Shown: positions 25,756 through 34,377 of the stretch, piece by piece
How positions within the stretch are numbered: the stretch's first letter is position 1
How the letters are laid out: each line of letters begins with the position of its first letter
Assembly: GCA_002477825.1 (NCBI GenBank)
Contig: DLKT01000025.1
Span: 53,003-94,612 of the forward strand
DNA: 41,610 bases
Direction of reading: 5' to 3'
Source: Caryophanales bacterium UBA7581
Lineage (GTDB): Bacteria > Bacillota_I > Bacilli_A > RFN20 > CAG-826
Notes under the pieces: generated by a model
Told to the model about the DNA's origin: nothing
The model's database searches: none
The model's input: the letters and a program-made list of their open reading frames with translations, nothing else
Translations under genes and position numbers: made by a program

Positions 25756-27262
25756 AGCAGATGAAATTAGTGCATTAATTAAAGCCCAAATTAAAGAATA
25801 TGACCATAAAGTAGAAAGTAAAGATGTGGGAACGGTCATCACAGTAGGTGATGGTATCGCTCTTGTTTATGGTTTAGATCAAGCGATGCTTGGTGAACTT
25901 CTTGTTTTCCCTGATGACGTCTACGGCATGGTTTTAAATCTAGAAGAAGACCATGTAGGTGCGGTTTTATTAGGTAATGACCGTGGTATTAAAGAAGGCG
26001 ACATGGTAAAAAGAACCGGTCGTGTGGTCGAAGTACCTGTTGGCGATGGTTTATTAGGCCGTGTAGTCAATGCTTTAGGTCAACCGATTGATGGTTTAGG
26101 CGAAATTAAAGCTACTAAACATCGTCCAATCGAAAGAATTGCTCCAGGTGTTATGAAACGTAAATCGGTCGATACCCCATTACAAACCGGTATTACCGTT
26201 ATCGACGCAATGATTCCAATTGGTAGAGGCCAAAGAGAATTAATTATTGGTGACCGTCAAACCGGAAAAACCGCAATTGCCATTGATACGATTTTGAACC
26301 AAAAAGGCAAGAATTGCTTATGCGTTTATGTCGCTATCGGACAAAAGAATTCTTCTGTTGCCTTAATCGTTGAAAAATTACGGGTACATGGTGCCTTATC
26401 TTATACCACTGTGGTATCTGCAACGGCAAGTGAATTAGCCCCATTACAATATATTGCACCTTATGCCGGTGTTACTATGGCAGAAGAGTGGATGGAACAA
26501 GGAAAAGATGTCTTAATCGTCTACGATGATTTAAGTAAACACGCGGTTGCTTATCGTACCTTATCTCTTTTATTAAAGAGATCTCCTGGTCGAGAAGCTT
26601 ACCCAGGTGATGTCTTCTATCTCCATTCTCGTTTATTAGAAAGAGCGTGTAAATTAGCCCCTGAATATGGTGGTGGCTCCATTACCGCTTTACCAATTGT
26701 TGAAACGCAAGCCGGTGATATTTCCGCTTATATTCCAACGAACGTTATTTCCATTACCGATGGACAAATCTTCTTAATGACCGAACTCTTTAATGCTGGT
26801 CAACGTCCGGCTGTTGATAGTGGTTTCTCCGTATCAAGAGTAGGTAGTGCGGCGCAAATTAAAGCCATGAAACAAGTTTCGGGTTCATTAAAAATTGATT
26901 TAGCCTCTTATCAAGAGTTATTAGCGTTCTCACAATTCGGTAGTGACCTTGATGAAAGCACCAAAAATGTTTTACATCACGGTTCCATTTTGATGGAAGT
27001 GTTAAAACAAAAACAATATGTTAACCGTTCCGTCGAACAACAAATTATCGAATTATTTGCGGCTAAACACCGTTTCTTAGAAAAATTAGATTTAGCTAAA
27101 GTTCGTCCTTGCTTAGAAGAACTTTATCAATATATGGAAGCTAAACATCAAGATATCTTAAAGCAAATTCGCGAAGAAAAAGTCATTTCTCAAGAAATGG
27201 ATCGCTCGTTAAAAGATATCATGAATGATTTTATGACTTCTTATTTATCCACGCATGAATAA
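25745..27262 (+). CDS. atpA: ATP synthase F1 subunit alpha
   Basis: This 505-residue non-catalytic nucleotide-binding subunit is full length. The P-loop is GDRQTGKTAIA near 171-181, and the VSRVGSAAQIKAM segment near 375-387 contains the arginine finger of the catalytic site on beta. The ATG lies within the last codons of atpH, indicating coupled translation. Confidence 0.98.
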   Translation: MEIKADEISALIKAQIKEYDHKVESKDVGTVITVGDGIALVYGLDQAMLGELLVFPDDVYGMVLNLEEDHVGAVLLGNDRGIKEGDMVKRTGRVVEVPVGDGLLGRVVNALGQPIDGLGEIKATKHRPIERIAPGVMKRKSVDTPLQTGITVIDAMIPIGRGQRELIIGDRQTGKTAIAIDTILNQKGKNCLCVYVAIGQKNSSVALIVEKLRVHGALSYTTVVSATASELAPLQYIAPYAGVTMAEEWMEQGKDVLIVYDDLSKHAVAYRTLSLLLKRSPGREAYPGDVFYLHSRLLERACKLAPEYGGGSITALPIVETQAGDISAYIPTNVISITDGQIFLMTELFNAGQRPAVDSGFSVSRVGSAAQIKAMKQVSGSLKIDLASYQELLAFSQFGSDLDESTKNVLHHGSILMEVLKQKQYVNRSVEQQIIELFAAKHRFLEKLDLAKVRPCLEELYQYMEAKHQDILKQIREEKVISQEMDRSLKDIMNDFMTSYLSTHE

Positions 27263-27284
27263 ATAAAAGAAAGGAGATTCTCTT

Positions 27285-28127
27285 ATGGGAAATGGATTAC
27301 AAGCGACCAAAAGAAGAATGCGTTCTATTGAATCCACCAAAAAGATCACAAGAGCGATGGAACTCGTCGCTACGGTGAAACTAAAAACTTGGAAAGATTT
27401 AATGGAAGAGAATTTAATGTACACGTCTTACATGATTTCTTTAATGCAAGATGTCTTTTCTCGTGTCGATTCCATTGATTCTCCTTATTTAAAAGAAAAT
27501 GAAGCGCAAAAAGATTTATATATCTTAGTTACTTCTACCTTAGGTCTTTGTGCTGGTTATAACTATAATATGCTTAAATTCGCCGATCAAAGAATTAAAG
27601 AAAATGATGATATCATCGTCATTGGCCAAAAAGGCTATTATCATTATCGTCACCAAAAAGACCATTTAATTACGGATTTTATTGATGCTGGCGCACATTT
27701 AGAAGAACGCGCAATTCATCAATTATCCACGTTAATAGAAAGTGAATTTTTAAAAGGAAAATATCGTAAAGTGACATTGCTTTATACCCATTACGTAAAT
27801 TCCTTAACCTTTGTTCCAGAAGAAATCACCCTTTTCCCCCTCCATATGAAAAAAGAGGGAAACGAGGAACATAAAGATATCTTAATGGAACCAAGTCCTA
27901 AAGAAATTCTTCTTTCTCTCATTCCACTTTACGTTCGTTCAGTATTACATGGAAAACTTTTAGAAGCTTTAGTGAGTGAACAAGCTTCAAGAAGAACCGC
28001 AATGGAAAATGCCACGGATAACGCGGATGAGATTTATCAAAAATTACAATTAGATTATAACAAAGAGCGACAAGCTTCCATTACCCAAGAAATAACGGAA
28101 GTTGTAGGTGGCTCCATCAAAAAATAG
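27285..28127 (+). CDS. atpG: ATP synthase F1 subunit gamma
   Basis: This 280-residue central-shaft protein has the typical terminal helices: an N-terminal TKRRMRSIESTKKITRAMELVATVKL near 8-33, and a C-terminal LVSEQASRRTAMENATDNA near 224-242 ending in RQASITQEITEVVGGS. The canonical STLGLCAGYN is at about 88-97, where most families have SDRGLCGGxN, a mild deviation. AAAGGAGA precedes the ATG. Confidence 0.96.
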   Translation: MGNGLQATKRRMRSIESTKKITRAMELVATVKLKTWKDLMEENLMYTSYMISLMQDVFSRVDSIDSPYLKENEAQKDLYILVTSTLGLCAGYNYNMLKFADQRIKENDDIIVIGQKGYYHYRHQKDHLITDFIDAGAHLEERAIHQLSTLIESEFLKGKYRKVTLLYTHYVNSLTFVPEEITLFPLHMKKEGNEEHKDILMEPSPKEILLSLIPLYVRSVLHGKLLEALVSEQASRRTAMENATDNADEIYQKLQLDYNKERQASITQEITEVVGGSIKK

Positions 28128-28138
28128 GAGGAAAACTT

Positions 28139-29551
28139 ATGAAAGCAAAGAAAGGAAATATAGGAAAGATTGTTCAAATTGTCGGACCAATTATTGACGT
28201 ACGATTTGAAGAAAATCATTTACCTGATTTATTAACCGCATTGCTCATTCGCCGTAATGACCAAGATGAGTATCTCACCATTGAAGTCAGTCAACATATC
28301 GGTGATGATATGGTTCGTTGTGTTTCCATGGGACCAACGGAAGGTTTAGTTCGTAACATGGATGTAATCGATACGGGCGCTCCTATTGAAGTCCCTGTAG
28401 GAAAAGAGACATTAGGCCGTATGTTTAATGTTTTAGGGGAACCGATTGATGATATTCACACTACCGATTTTTCTAAAGTGAAGCATATGCCGATTCACCG
28501 TGACGCCCCAAGCTATGAAGAACAAAATACGTCTTCCGTCATGTTAGAAACAGGAATCAAAGTGATTGACTTATTATGTCCTTATGTTCGCGGTGGTAAA
28601 GTTGGACTTTTCGGTGGTGCCGGTGTTGGTAAAACCGTTTTAATCCAAGAATTAATTAATAACATCGCTACCGAAAGAGGAGGTATCTCCATTTTCGCTG
28701 GTGTTGGCGAAAGAACAAGAGAAGGTAATGACCTTTATCATGAAATGAAAGCGTCGGGCGTATTAGAAAAGACGGCCTTGGTCTTCGGTCAAATGAATGA
28801 ACCACCAGGAGCAAGAATGCGGGTAGGTTTAACGGGCTTAACCATGGCAGAATATTTCCGTGATGTCGCTCATCAAGATGTTCTTTTATTCATCGATAAT
28901 ATTTTCCGTTTCACCCAAGCTGGTAGTGAAGTTTCTGCTCTTTTAGGAAGAATGCCAAGTGCTGTTGGTTATCAACCTACTTTAGCCACTGAAATGGGCC
29001 AATTACAAGAAAGAATTACTTCAACGAAAAATGGTTCTATTACATCCATTCAAGCCATTTACGTTCCTGCTGATGACTTAACCGACCCAGCTCCTGCTAC
29101 GACTTTCTCGCACTTAGATGCGAAAACGGTTTTGGACCGTAAGACCGCTTCTTTAGGTATTTATCCAGCTGTTGATCCTCTTGATTCTTCTTCACAAATT
29201 TTGGATCCCAATATCGTAGGAGAAGAGCACTATCAAGTCGCACGTGGCGTACAACAAATATTACAACGTTATAAAGAATTACAAGATATCATTGCCATTT
29301 TAGGTATGGATGAACTTTCTGAAGAAGACAAAATCGTCGTTGCACGAGCCCGTCGTATTCGTAACTTCTTATCGCAACCTTTCCACGTTGCGGAAACCTT
29401 TAATGGATTTAAAGGAATTTATGTTCCTGTAAAAGAAACCATTCGTAGCTTTAAAGAGATTCTAGAAGGAAAATATGATGACCTACCTGAACAAGCTTTC
29501 CTCTATGTAGGAACGATTGAACAAGCGGTAGAGAAAGCGAAGACTTTATAA
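28139..29551 (+). CDS. atpD: ATP synthase F1 subunit beta
   Basis: This 470-residue catalytic subunit is complete. The P-loop is GGAGVGKTVL near 160-169, the catalytic Glu lies in GERTREGNDLY near 190-200, Walker B is VLLFIDNIFRFTQAGSEVS near 251-269, and ALLGRMPSAVGYQPTL follows. The ATG at 28139 has AGGAGGAAAAC upstream, 11 bases after the atpG stop. Confidence 0.98.
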   Translation: MKAKKGNIGKIVQIVGPIIDVRFEENHLPDLLTALLIRRNDQDEYLTIEVSQHIGDDMVRCVSMGPTEGLVRNMDVIDTGAPIEVPVGKETLGRMFNVLGEPIDDIHTTDFSKVKHMPIHRDAPSYEEQNTSSVMLETGIKVIDLLCPYVRGGKVGLFGGAGVGKTVLIQELINNIATERGGISIFAGVGERTREGNDLYHEMKASGVLEKTALVFGQMNEPPGARMRVGLTGLTMAEYFRDVAHQDVLLFIDNIFRFTQAGSEVSALLGRMPSAVGYQPTLATEMGQLQERITSTKNGSITSIQAIYVPADDLTDPAPATTFSHLDAKTVLDRKTASLGIYPAVDPLDSSSQILDPNIVGEEHYQVARGVQQILQRYKELQDIIAILGMDELSEEDKIVVARARRIRNFLSQPFHVAETFNGFKGIYVPVKETIRSFKEILEGKYDDLPEQAFLYVGTIEQAVEKAKTL

Positions 29552-29552
29552 A

Positions 29553-29948
29553 ATGAGTTTCCCTTTTAAAATCATTACCCCCAAAGGAATCTATTTAGAA
29601 GCGGAAGCCGATATTTTAAATCTTCCACTTACCAAAGGATTAACGGGAATTTTACCACATCATTTTCCTTTAGTGTCGATGATAGAAACCGGTATGTTAA
29701 CCTATCGTTATAATGGAAATAGCTATGAATATGCGATTTCTGGTGGGATTGTCCATGTTGGAGAAAAAGAAACGATTGTGCTCGCTGACGCCATTGAATC
29801 AAAAGAAGAAATTGATATTGAACGAGCAAAACAAGCGGAACAAAGAGCCAAAGATAGATTAAGCAATCGGTCACCAGATATTGATATAGAACGTGCAGAA
29901 CTCGCTTTAAAACGGGCAATCAACCGTTTAAAAGTTGCAAATGAATAA
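29553..29948 (+). CDS. atpC: ATP synthase F1 subunit epsilon
   Basis: This 131-residue regulatory subunit has an N-terminal beta barrel (FKIITPKGIYLEAEADILNLP, then GILPHHFPLV and AISGGIVHV) and a C-terminal two-helix domain starting near 90. It begins one base after the atpD stop without a clear ribosome binding site, so it probably depends on atpD translation. It is the last gene of the operon and is followed by a terminator. Confidence 0.95.
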   Translation: MSFPFKIITPKGIYLEAEADILNLPLTKGLTGILPHHFPLVSMIETGMLTYRYNGNSYEYAISGGIVHVGEKETIVLADAIESKEEIDIERAKQAEQRAKDRLSNRSPDIDIERAELALKRAINRLKVANE

Positions 29949-29971
29949 TTAATACTTACTTAAATAAACTA

Positions 29972-30012
29972 AAAAAGTAGAAGAGTCATAATTGAACTTT
30001 TCTACTTTTTTT
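29972..30012. terminator. Bidirectional terminator between atpC and the mgtC-like gene
   Basis: AAAAAGTAGAA (29972-29982) and TTCTACTTTTT (30000-30010) form an 11-bp stem, with a possible short AGT/ACT inner stem. T-runs follow on both strands, serving atpC on plus and the gene ending at 30036 on minus. Confidence 0.85.
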
Positions 30013-30035
30013 AACATGATACAAATTTTTAATGA

Positions 30036-30767
30036 TTATTGAATTTCTTCTACATGATAAACATATTTTAAAGTTGCTAAAGCTTCAATAATATCCTTAT
30101 GCTTTCTAGCTTTCTTTTCTTCATCGGTCATGGAAATTGTATATACGCTTAAACCAGAACCAATATAAGCATTATTCATTTCGATATCATCAATACGCAT
30201 ATGAAGTTTTCTTAATGTAAAAGTAAAGTCTTGGAGTTTACTTTTATCGTTTAATTCTAAATGAATTTCAAAGTGATTAGAACGATTCTTTAAGAAGAAT
30301 TCAATAGCAGGGAATATTGCTAAAACAAGAAGTAACATTGCACATAATATAATGGCGACTAAATAGTAACCTAAACCAATAACAAGTCCAAGCATGACAC
30401 AAAGCCATAAGCCAGTGGAAGTTGTTAAGCCTTTAATTTGCTTTTTAGAACTAAATAAAATGGAATTTCCTCCAATCGTAACAGTACCCAGAATGGTAAT
30501 AGCGGAGAATAAATATAACGCTGTTCCATTTTCTTTTAATAAAGAAGTATCAAGAATGGCCGCTAAAGCACCCATTAAAGTAACTAGAATAAAGGTTCTT
30601 AAGCCTGCGGAATGGCGCTTAGATGAGCGTTCACAGCCAATCAGTGCTCCGAAAAGAATTGCTAAAGCAATACGTAAAAGAATCGAATAAATGTTAATGG
30701 TTGAGGACCATTCACCCATGAGTTTTCCTAAAGGATCTACCCACGTTAAGTTTGTTAATTTGATCAT
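30036..30767 (-). CDS. MgtC/SapB-family membrane protein
   Basis: This 243-residue protein has the MgtC core: a first helix leading into RIALAILFGALIGCERSSKRHSAGLRTFILVTLMGAL (two long runs split here by the conserved E-R and G-L-R-T). Three further hydrophobic segments follow to about 155, then a C-terminal ACT-like cytosolic domain of about 85 residues ending HVEEIQ. MgtC proteins are tied to Mg2+ limitation, membrane potential and intracellular survival in other bacteria, while many gut Firmicutes copies are uncharacterised. GGAG precedes the ATG. It is the last gene of a three-gene operon, 14 bases after the antiporter gene. Confidence 0.9.
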   Translation of the reverse strand: MIKLTNLTWVDPLGKLMGEWSSTINIYSILLRIALAILFGALIGCERSSKRHSAGLRTFILVTLMGALAAILDTSLLKENGTALYLFSAITILGTVTIGGNSILFSSKKQIKGLTTSTGLWLCVMLGLVIGLGYYLVAIILCAMLLLVLAIFPAIEFFLKNRSNHFEIHLELNDKSKLQDFTFTLRKLHMRIDDIEMNNAYIGSGLSVYTISMTDEEKKARKHKDIIEALATLKYVYHVEEIQ

Positions 30768-30781
30768 AGAAAATCATCTCC

Positions 30782-32224
30782 TTATCTTTTGTTTATATAT
30801 CTATGATTGATATTCGGATAATAAAGTTCTTCAGCGGCTTCTAAGAAAGCCTGTTCTTCTTCTGATATCGAAGTATCTGAATGAAGAGGAACATGTTCTT
30901 GAATTTGTTTTACTTGTTCAATTAAGTCATTTTTCGTTACTTTTTCTTCTTTCGTTAAAGGCACTTTTTCTTCTATAGCGGGTGAAGAAACTTCAGCAGT
31001 ATCCCCATAAGATTTGGATAAAAATAATGATAATTTAGCTAAAGCGGGACCGATTAATTCATATAAAACACTGGACGCTAAAATGATGGTTTCTAAGGCA
31101 ACACCATCTTCTCCGCCAATCGCTCTTGCTCCTAATGCGGCTAATCCGATAGCGACCCCTGCTTGAGGAATTAAAGCTAAACCGAGATAGTTTCTAACTT
31201 TTTTATCTTTTTTGGCGATGAAACATCCTGCATAAGCCCCTCCATATTTTCCGACGATTCGGATAAAGAAGTAGACAACACCAATGACGATAATAGGAAC
31301 CGACCCGATAGAAGAAGAGGATACTAAGGCTTTTAAATCAAAGGACACACCTGAACGAACAAAGAATAAAAGTAAGATCGGTGGGGTGAAATAATTGAGT
31401 TGCTTAAATAACTTATCATCGTTCGTGGTATTAATATAAATGGTCCCCATACACATACATCCTAATAATGGGGAAATATCAAATAATGAACAAAGTCCGC
31501 AGAAGGCAAATAATAAAGCAATGGAAATAATTAATCGATTATCTTTGGTCCGCTTTTTCGGCATCATTACTTTCATTAATAAACCGAATAAACCACCAAT
31601 AATTAAGGCTAATAAATTAAGACCAATGGGTTTAACAATGCTAATAAAACTGACATTTCCACTTTTAGAAGCAATGGCGATGGAAATCGCAATGCTATAA
31701 GCAATAAGGCCCACTACGTCATCTAAAGCAACCACTTGTAAAAGAGTATCAACGAAATCTCCTTTAGCGCCCGTTTGACGAATGGTCATCATGGTAGAAG
31801 CAGGAGCGGTCGCCGCTGCTAAAGCACCTAAAACAATAGAGAAAGCTAAATCTAATCGTAAGATGAAATAACAAACTAAAAATACGATGATGGTAGCCGC
31901 TAAAGCCTCAAAAACAGTAATAATAACGACTTTCATTCCGTTTTTCTTTAGTGTTTCAAAGCGGAAAAATTCTCCTGTACTAAAAGCGATGAAAGCTAAA
32001 GCAATATCCGCTAGAAAACTTGTACCTTCTACAAATGAAGGAGGAATTAAATCAAGACAAAAAGGACCGATTAAAATTCCTGCAACAATATAAGCTGTTA
32101 CGTTAGGTAGTTTTAAAAGCTTGGTGATTCTTGTAAGAAAAAAACCAGCAAATAACATAATTGCGATAGAAATAATCGCAATACTAACGGGTGAAGTAAT
32201 ATGAAGTTTCTCAATGAGTGTCAT
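30782..32224 (-). CDS. CPA2-family cation/proton antiporter
   Basis: This 480-residue protein has about 12-13 membrane segments and the Na+/H+ exchanger (CPA2, KefB/GerN/NapA-like) fold. VTAYIVAGILIGP near 42-54 and the unwound-helix motif AAATAPAST near 136-144 are visible. The ion-binding helix has VVALDDVVGL with Asp168-Asp169. A DD pair, as opposed to ND, is typical of electrogenic Na+/H+ exchangers such as NapA. A cytosolic tail of about 85 residues, rich in Glu and Lys, follows the last helix; no RCK/TrkA-N domain is seen. AAAGGAGG precedes the ATG, which lies only a base after the upstream stop. Confidence 0.9.
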   Translation of the reverse strand: MTLIEKLHITSPVSIAIISIAIMLFAGFFLTRITKLLKLPNVTAYIVAGILIGPFCLDLIPPSFVEGTSFLADIALAFIAFSTGEFFRFETLKKNGMKVVIITVFEALAATIIVFLVCYFILRLDLAFSIVLGALAAATAPASTMMTIRQTGAKGDFVDTLLQVVALDDVVGLIAYSIAISIAIASKSGNVSFISIVKPIGLNLLALIIGGLFGLLMKVMMPKKRTKDNRLIISIALLFAFCGLCSLFDISPLLGCMCMGTIYINTTNDDKLFKQLNYFTPPILLLFFVRSGVSFDLKALVSSSSIGSVPIIVIGVVYFFIRIVGKYGGAYAGCFIAKKDKKVRNYLGLALIPQAGVAIGLAALGARAIGGEDGVALETIILASSVLYELIGPALAKLSLFLSKSYGDTAEVSSPAIEEKVPLTKEEKVTKNDLIEQVKQIQEHVPLHSDTSISEEEQAFLEAAEELYYPNINHRYINKR

Positions 32225-32225
32225 A

Positions 32226-32687
32226 TTAATAAAGACCTCCTTTTAAAGTGGTAATCGCAATCATGTTTTCGTACATGATGATGAAAAAAAGCGATAATAA
32301 CCCATAAAAATGAAAAATAAATGTAATGATTAAATAGAAAAAGAGTAGTGCTTGGTGTTTTCCTCTTTGTGATAAAACATCGAACTTTCTTACGAAAAGT
32401 AAAAAGGGGATTAAATGTAATAAAGAGGAATAAAGCGTATTGCTTACATAAAAAGATAAGACATCTAATCCCCCAAGAATAAGAGCAAGTCCTAAAAAAA
32501 GATTGATGTTTGTAATTATGGTCTTTTTTAAGCCGAATTCTTCATAGCTCAATTTTATAATTGAAACAACACTGACGGGCGAATCATCTGTGAGTTCTAA
32601 TGATCTTTTAAAATAGCTAGAAGATCCAAATCCGTAGTGTCGAAGGTTATAAGACATGACCACGGATTGAAACTTTTTGAAGTTCAT
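32226..32687 (-). CDS. Small membrane protein of unknown function (153 aa)
   Basis: I do not recognise this protein. The N-terminal ~55 residues are soluble, and four hydrophobic segments follow near 58-78, 84-98, 110-127 and 128-146 (some short). The only basic loop is VRKFDVLSQRGKHQ near 99-112. It is the first gene of the operon, one base before the antiporter start, so an accessory role for the antiporter is plausible but inferred only from position. AAAGGAGA precedes the ATG. Confidence 0.8.
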   Translation of the reverse strand: MNFKKFQSVVMSYNLRHYGFGSSSYFKRSLELTDDSPVSVVSIIKLSYEEFGLKKTIITNINLFLGLALILGGLDVLSFYVSNTLYSSLLHLIPFLLFVRKFDVLSQRGKHQALLFFYLIITFIFHFYGLLSLFFIIMYENMIAITTLKGGLY

Positions 32688-32710
32688 TTTGATTTCTCCT
32701 TTCTTTAGGA

Positions 32711-32796
32711 TTGCGCTTTCCTAACGCCTACTATATAATGAAAGCAAGATAAAGAGAAATTATCTTTTTATTTTGTTGCATAAATAAAATTTATAG
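32711..32796 (+). promoter_or_regulatory. Divergent promoter/operator region between LysR gene and antiporter operon
   Basis: For the plus strand, TTGCGC (32711-32716) and TATAAT (32734-32739) are 17 bases apart; the same bases read on the minus strand as TATAGT, a possible overlapping -10 for the antiporter operon. Downstream are two inverted repeats of the T-N11-A type bound by LysR proteins: GATAA/TTATC (32748-32764) and ATAAAT/ATTTAT (32780-32794). Which one is the operator cannot be told by eye. Confidence 0.45.
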
Positions 32797-32814
32797 TTAA
32801 GGAGAAATGATGCT

Positions 32815-33714
32815 ATGATCGATAACAAATTGATTACCTTATTAAAACTCGCTGAATTAAAAAATTTCACCAAAGTAGCGGAAGAATTATCCATGACCCA
32901 ACCCGCAGTCAGTCATCACATTCAGCAGCTAGAGGAAGAATTTCAAATTCGCCTAGTTATTCGTAAGAAAAATGATATTTTACTAACGGAAGAAGGTAAA
33001 ATTGCAGTAAATTACGCTAAAAAGATTCTTGCGCTTTATGAGAAAATGGAGCAAGAAATTAAAGGTTATCAAAGAAATATTACGAACCTTAAAATTGGCA
33101 TTACCCATACTTCAGAAAGTAATATTATGATGGTGGTTTTAGCCAAATGTAGTAATGAAATCGATAATTTAAACATAACGGTAATTACTGACACCATAAA
33201 AAATCTTTATAATAAATTAGATAATTTTGAGATTGACTTAGCAATTATTGAAGAAAAGGCTAACCCTTTAAAATATAAATCATTACTTTTAGATACCGAT
33301 TATTTAGTTTGCATTCTTTCAAAAGATAATCGTTTAGCGAAACGCTCCATGATTACGATTAATGATTTAAAGAAAGAAAAGATGATATTACGTCTTCCTG
33401 GATCCGCTACAAGAACGCAATTTCATTCCACTTTAATTGCCATGAATGAAAGTGTAGAAGATTTTAATGTTGTCTTAGAAGTTGATAATATTGCGACCAT
33501 TAAAGATTTAGTAAGAAAGAACTTAGGCGTATCGATTTTAGCTAGAAGTGCATGTTTAGATGAAATTAAGAAAAATAAACTAATTGCTCTTCCTATTGAA
33601 AATTTAAGTATGATTCGAGAAACCAATATTGTTTATAATGATTCATTTAATGCGATTTCCATTCTTCAAGAGATTTATCGAATCTATCAAGAGACCAAAC
33701 AAACAACATTATAA
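32815..33714 (+). CDS. LysR-family transcriptional regulator
   Basis: This 299-residue regulator has an N-terminal winged helix-turn-helix (LAELKNFTKVAEELSMTQPA, then VSHHIQQLEEEFQIRL, residues 12-47) and a periplasmic-binding-protein-like effector domain from about 90. It is divergent from the antiporter/MgtC operon, the usual arrangement for LysR regulators and their targets, so control of that operon is the natural inference. AAGGAG lies 10 bases before the ATG. A three-codon frame (ATGATGCTATGA) overlaps the start codon. A terminator follows the gene. Confidence 0.93.
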   Translation: MIDNKLITLLKLAELKNFTKVAEELSMTQPAVSHHIQQLEEEFQIRLVIRKKNDILLTEEGKIAVNYAKKILALYEKMEQEIKGYQRNITNLKIGITHTSESNIMMVVLAKCSNEIDNLNITVITDTIKNLYNKLDNFEIDLAIIEEKANPLKYKSLLLDTDYLVCILSKDNRLAKRSMITINDLKKEKMILRLPGSATRTQFHSTLIAMNESVEDFNVVLEVDNIATIKDLVRKNLGVSILARSACLDEIKKNKLIALPIENLSMIRETNIVYNDSFNAISILQEIYRIYQETKQTTL

Positions 33715-33720
33715 AAATAG

Positions 33721-33747
33721 CCAAGAGTTTTTCGCTCTTGGTTTTTT
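33721..33747. terminator. Terminator after the LysR gene, probably bidirectional
   Basis: CCAAGAG (33721-33727) and CTCTTGG (33735-33741) form a 7-bp stem followed by six T's on plus. On minus the hairpin is followed by CTATTTTT, and it lies just beyond the gene ending at 33746. Confidence 0.85.
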
Positions 33748-34285
33748 AAGCTTCTTTTACATAACGATTCATAAAGGAAACGAAATACGAATAATTATTA
33801 TCTTTTTCGGGCTTACCCGCATCATTTTTCATTTCTCCGTTTAAAAAGAAATAAAAATGTGGAGTAGAGAAAGGATACCATCCATATTCGTTTTTCCCAA
33901 AATAAGAGGGATAAAGCGTACCTAATCCATTTTCAATTTCTTCTAGACTATTACCGCTAGCGTTAAGTTCTACGGTTGAAAAAACATATTTTGTTTCAGT
34001 AATATATCTCATAAAAAGTGGTTTTATACGTAAGCAGCTGCCACAAGTTTTAGTGTATAAATACATAGCAAAGCTTTCTTTTTTTTCAATTTTTTCTAGG
34101 ATAGAATTTACTGTACAAACTTCGGAATAATTTTCATATTCTAATTTTTCATAAGGAACATCTTGGGGCTTTTGATAATTATCGTTTTTTTGTAAAGGAA
34201 TTTTATCTTCCTCAGGATAAAAAGAAGTGCTTTGACAAGACGAAAGAAAAACAAGAAATAATAGTAACCTTTTTTTTGATTTCAT
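33746..34285 (-). CDS. Thioredoxin-like lipoprotein with a CxxC motif
   Basis: This 179-residue protein starts with a short lipoprotein signal peptide, MKSKKRLLLFLVFLSSC (Cys17 lipidated). A low-complexity linker leads to a thioredoxin-like domain: YLYTKTCGSCLRIKPLF near 75-91 with Cys81 and Cys84, then STVELNASGN and later STPHFYFFLNGEM near 134-146, where the cis-Pro of the fold would be. It probably acts on the outer face of the membrane in disulfide exchange. No CcdA/DsbD-type electron donor is in the window. The ribosome binding site is GGGGTG. Confidence 0.8.
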   Translation of the reverse strand: MKSKKRLLLFLVFLSSCQSTSFYPEEDKIPLQKNDNYQKPQDVPYEKLEYENYSEVCTVNSILEKIEKKESFAMYLYTKTCGSCLRIKPLFMRYITETKYVFSTVELNASGNSLEEIENGLGTLYPSYFGKNEYGWYPFSTPHFYFFLNGEMKNDAGKPEKDNNYSYFVSFMNRYVKEA

Positions 34286-34312
34286 CTAGTAACACCCCTT
34301 TCTTTTTTAGTT

Positions 34313-34341
34313 ATTATATCATTATTTCGTATGCTTATGAA
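34313..34341 (-). promoter_or_regulatory. Promoter of the thioredoxin-like lipoprotein gene
   Basis: On minus, TTCATA (34341..34336) and TATAAT (34318..34313) are 17 bases apart, with an extended TG at 34321..34320 (TG-A-TATAAT). It lies back to back with the ppa promoter. Confidence 0.6.
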
Positions 34342-34349
34342 TAAAAATG

Positions 34350-34358
34350 TGCTACACT
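34350..34358 (+). promoter_or_regulatory. Extended -10 promoter of ppa
   Basis: TGCTACACT fits an extended -10 element and is identical to the one at 19222-19230. No good -35 box lies 17 bases upstream. The ATG is 20 bases downstream, behind AGGAGG (34366-34371). Confidence 0.55.
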
Positions 34359-34377
34359 TATGTCTAGGAGGAAATAT

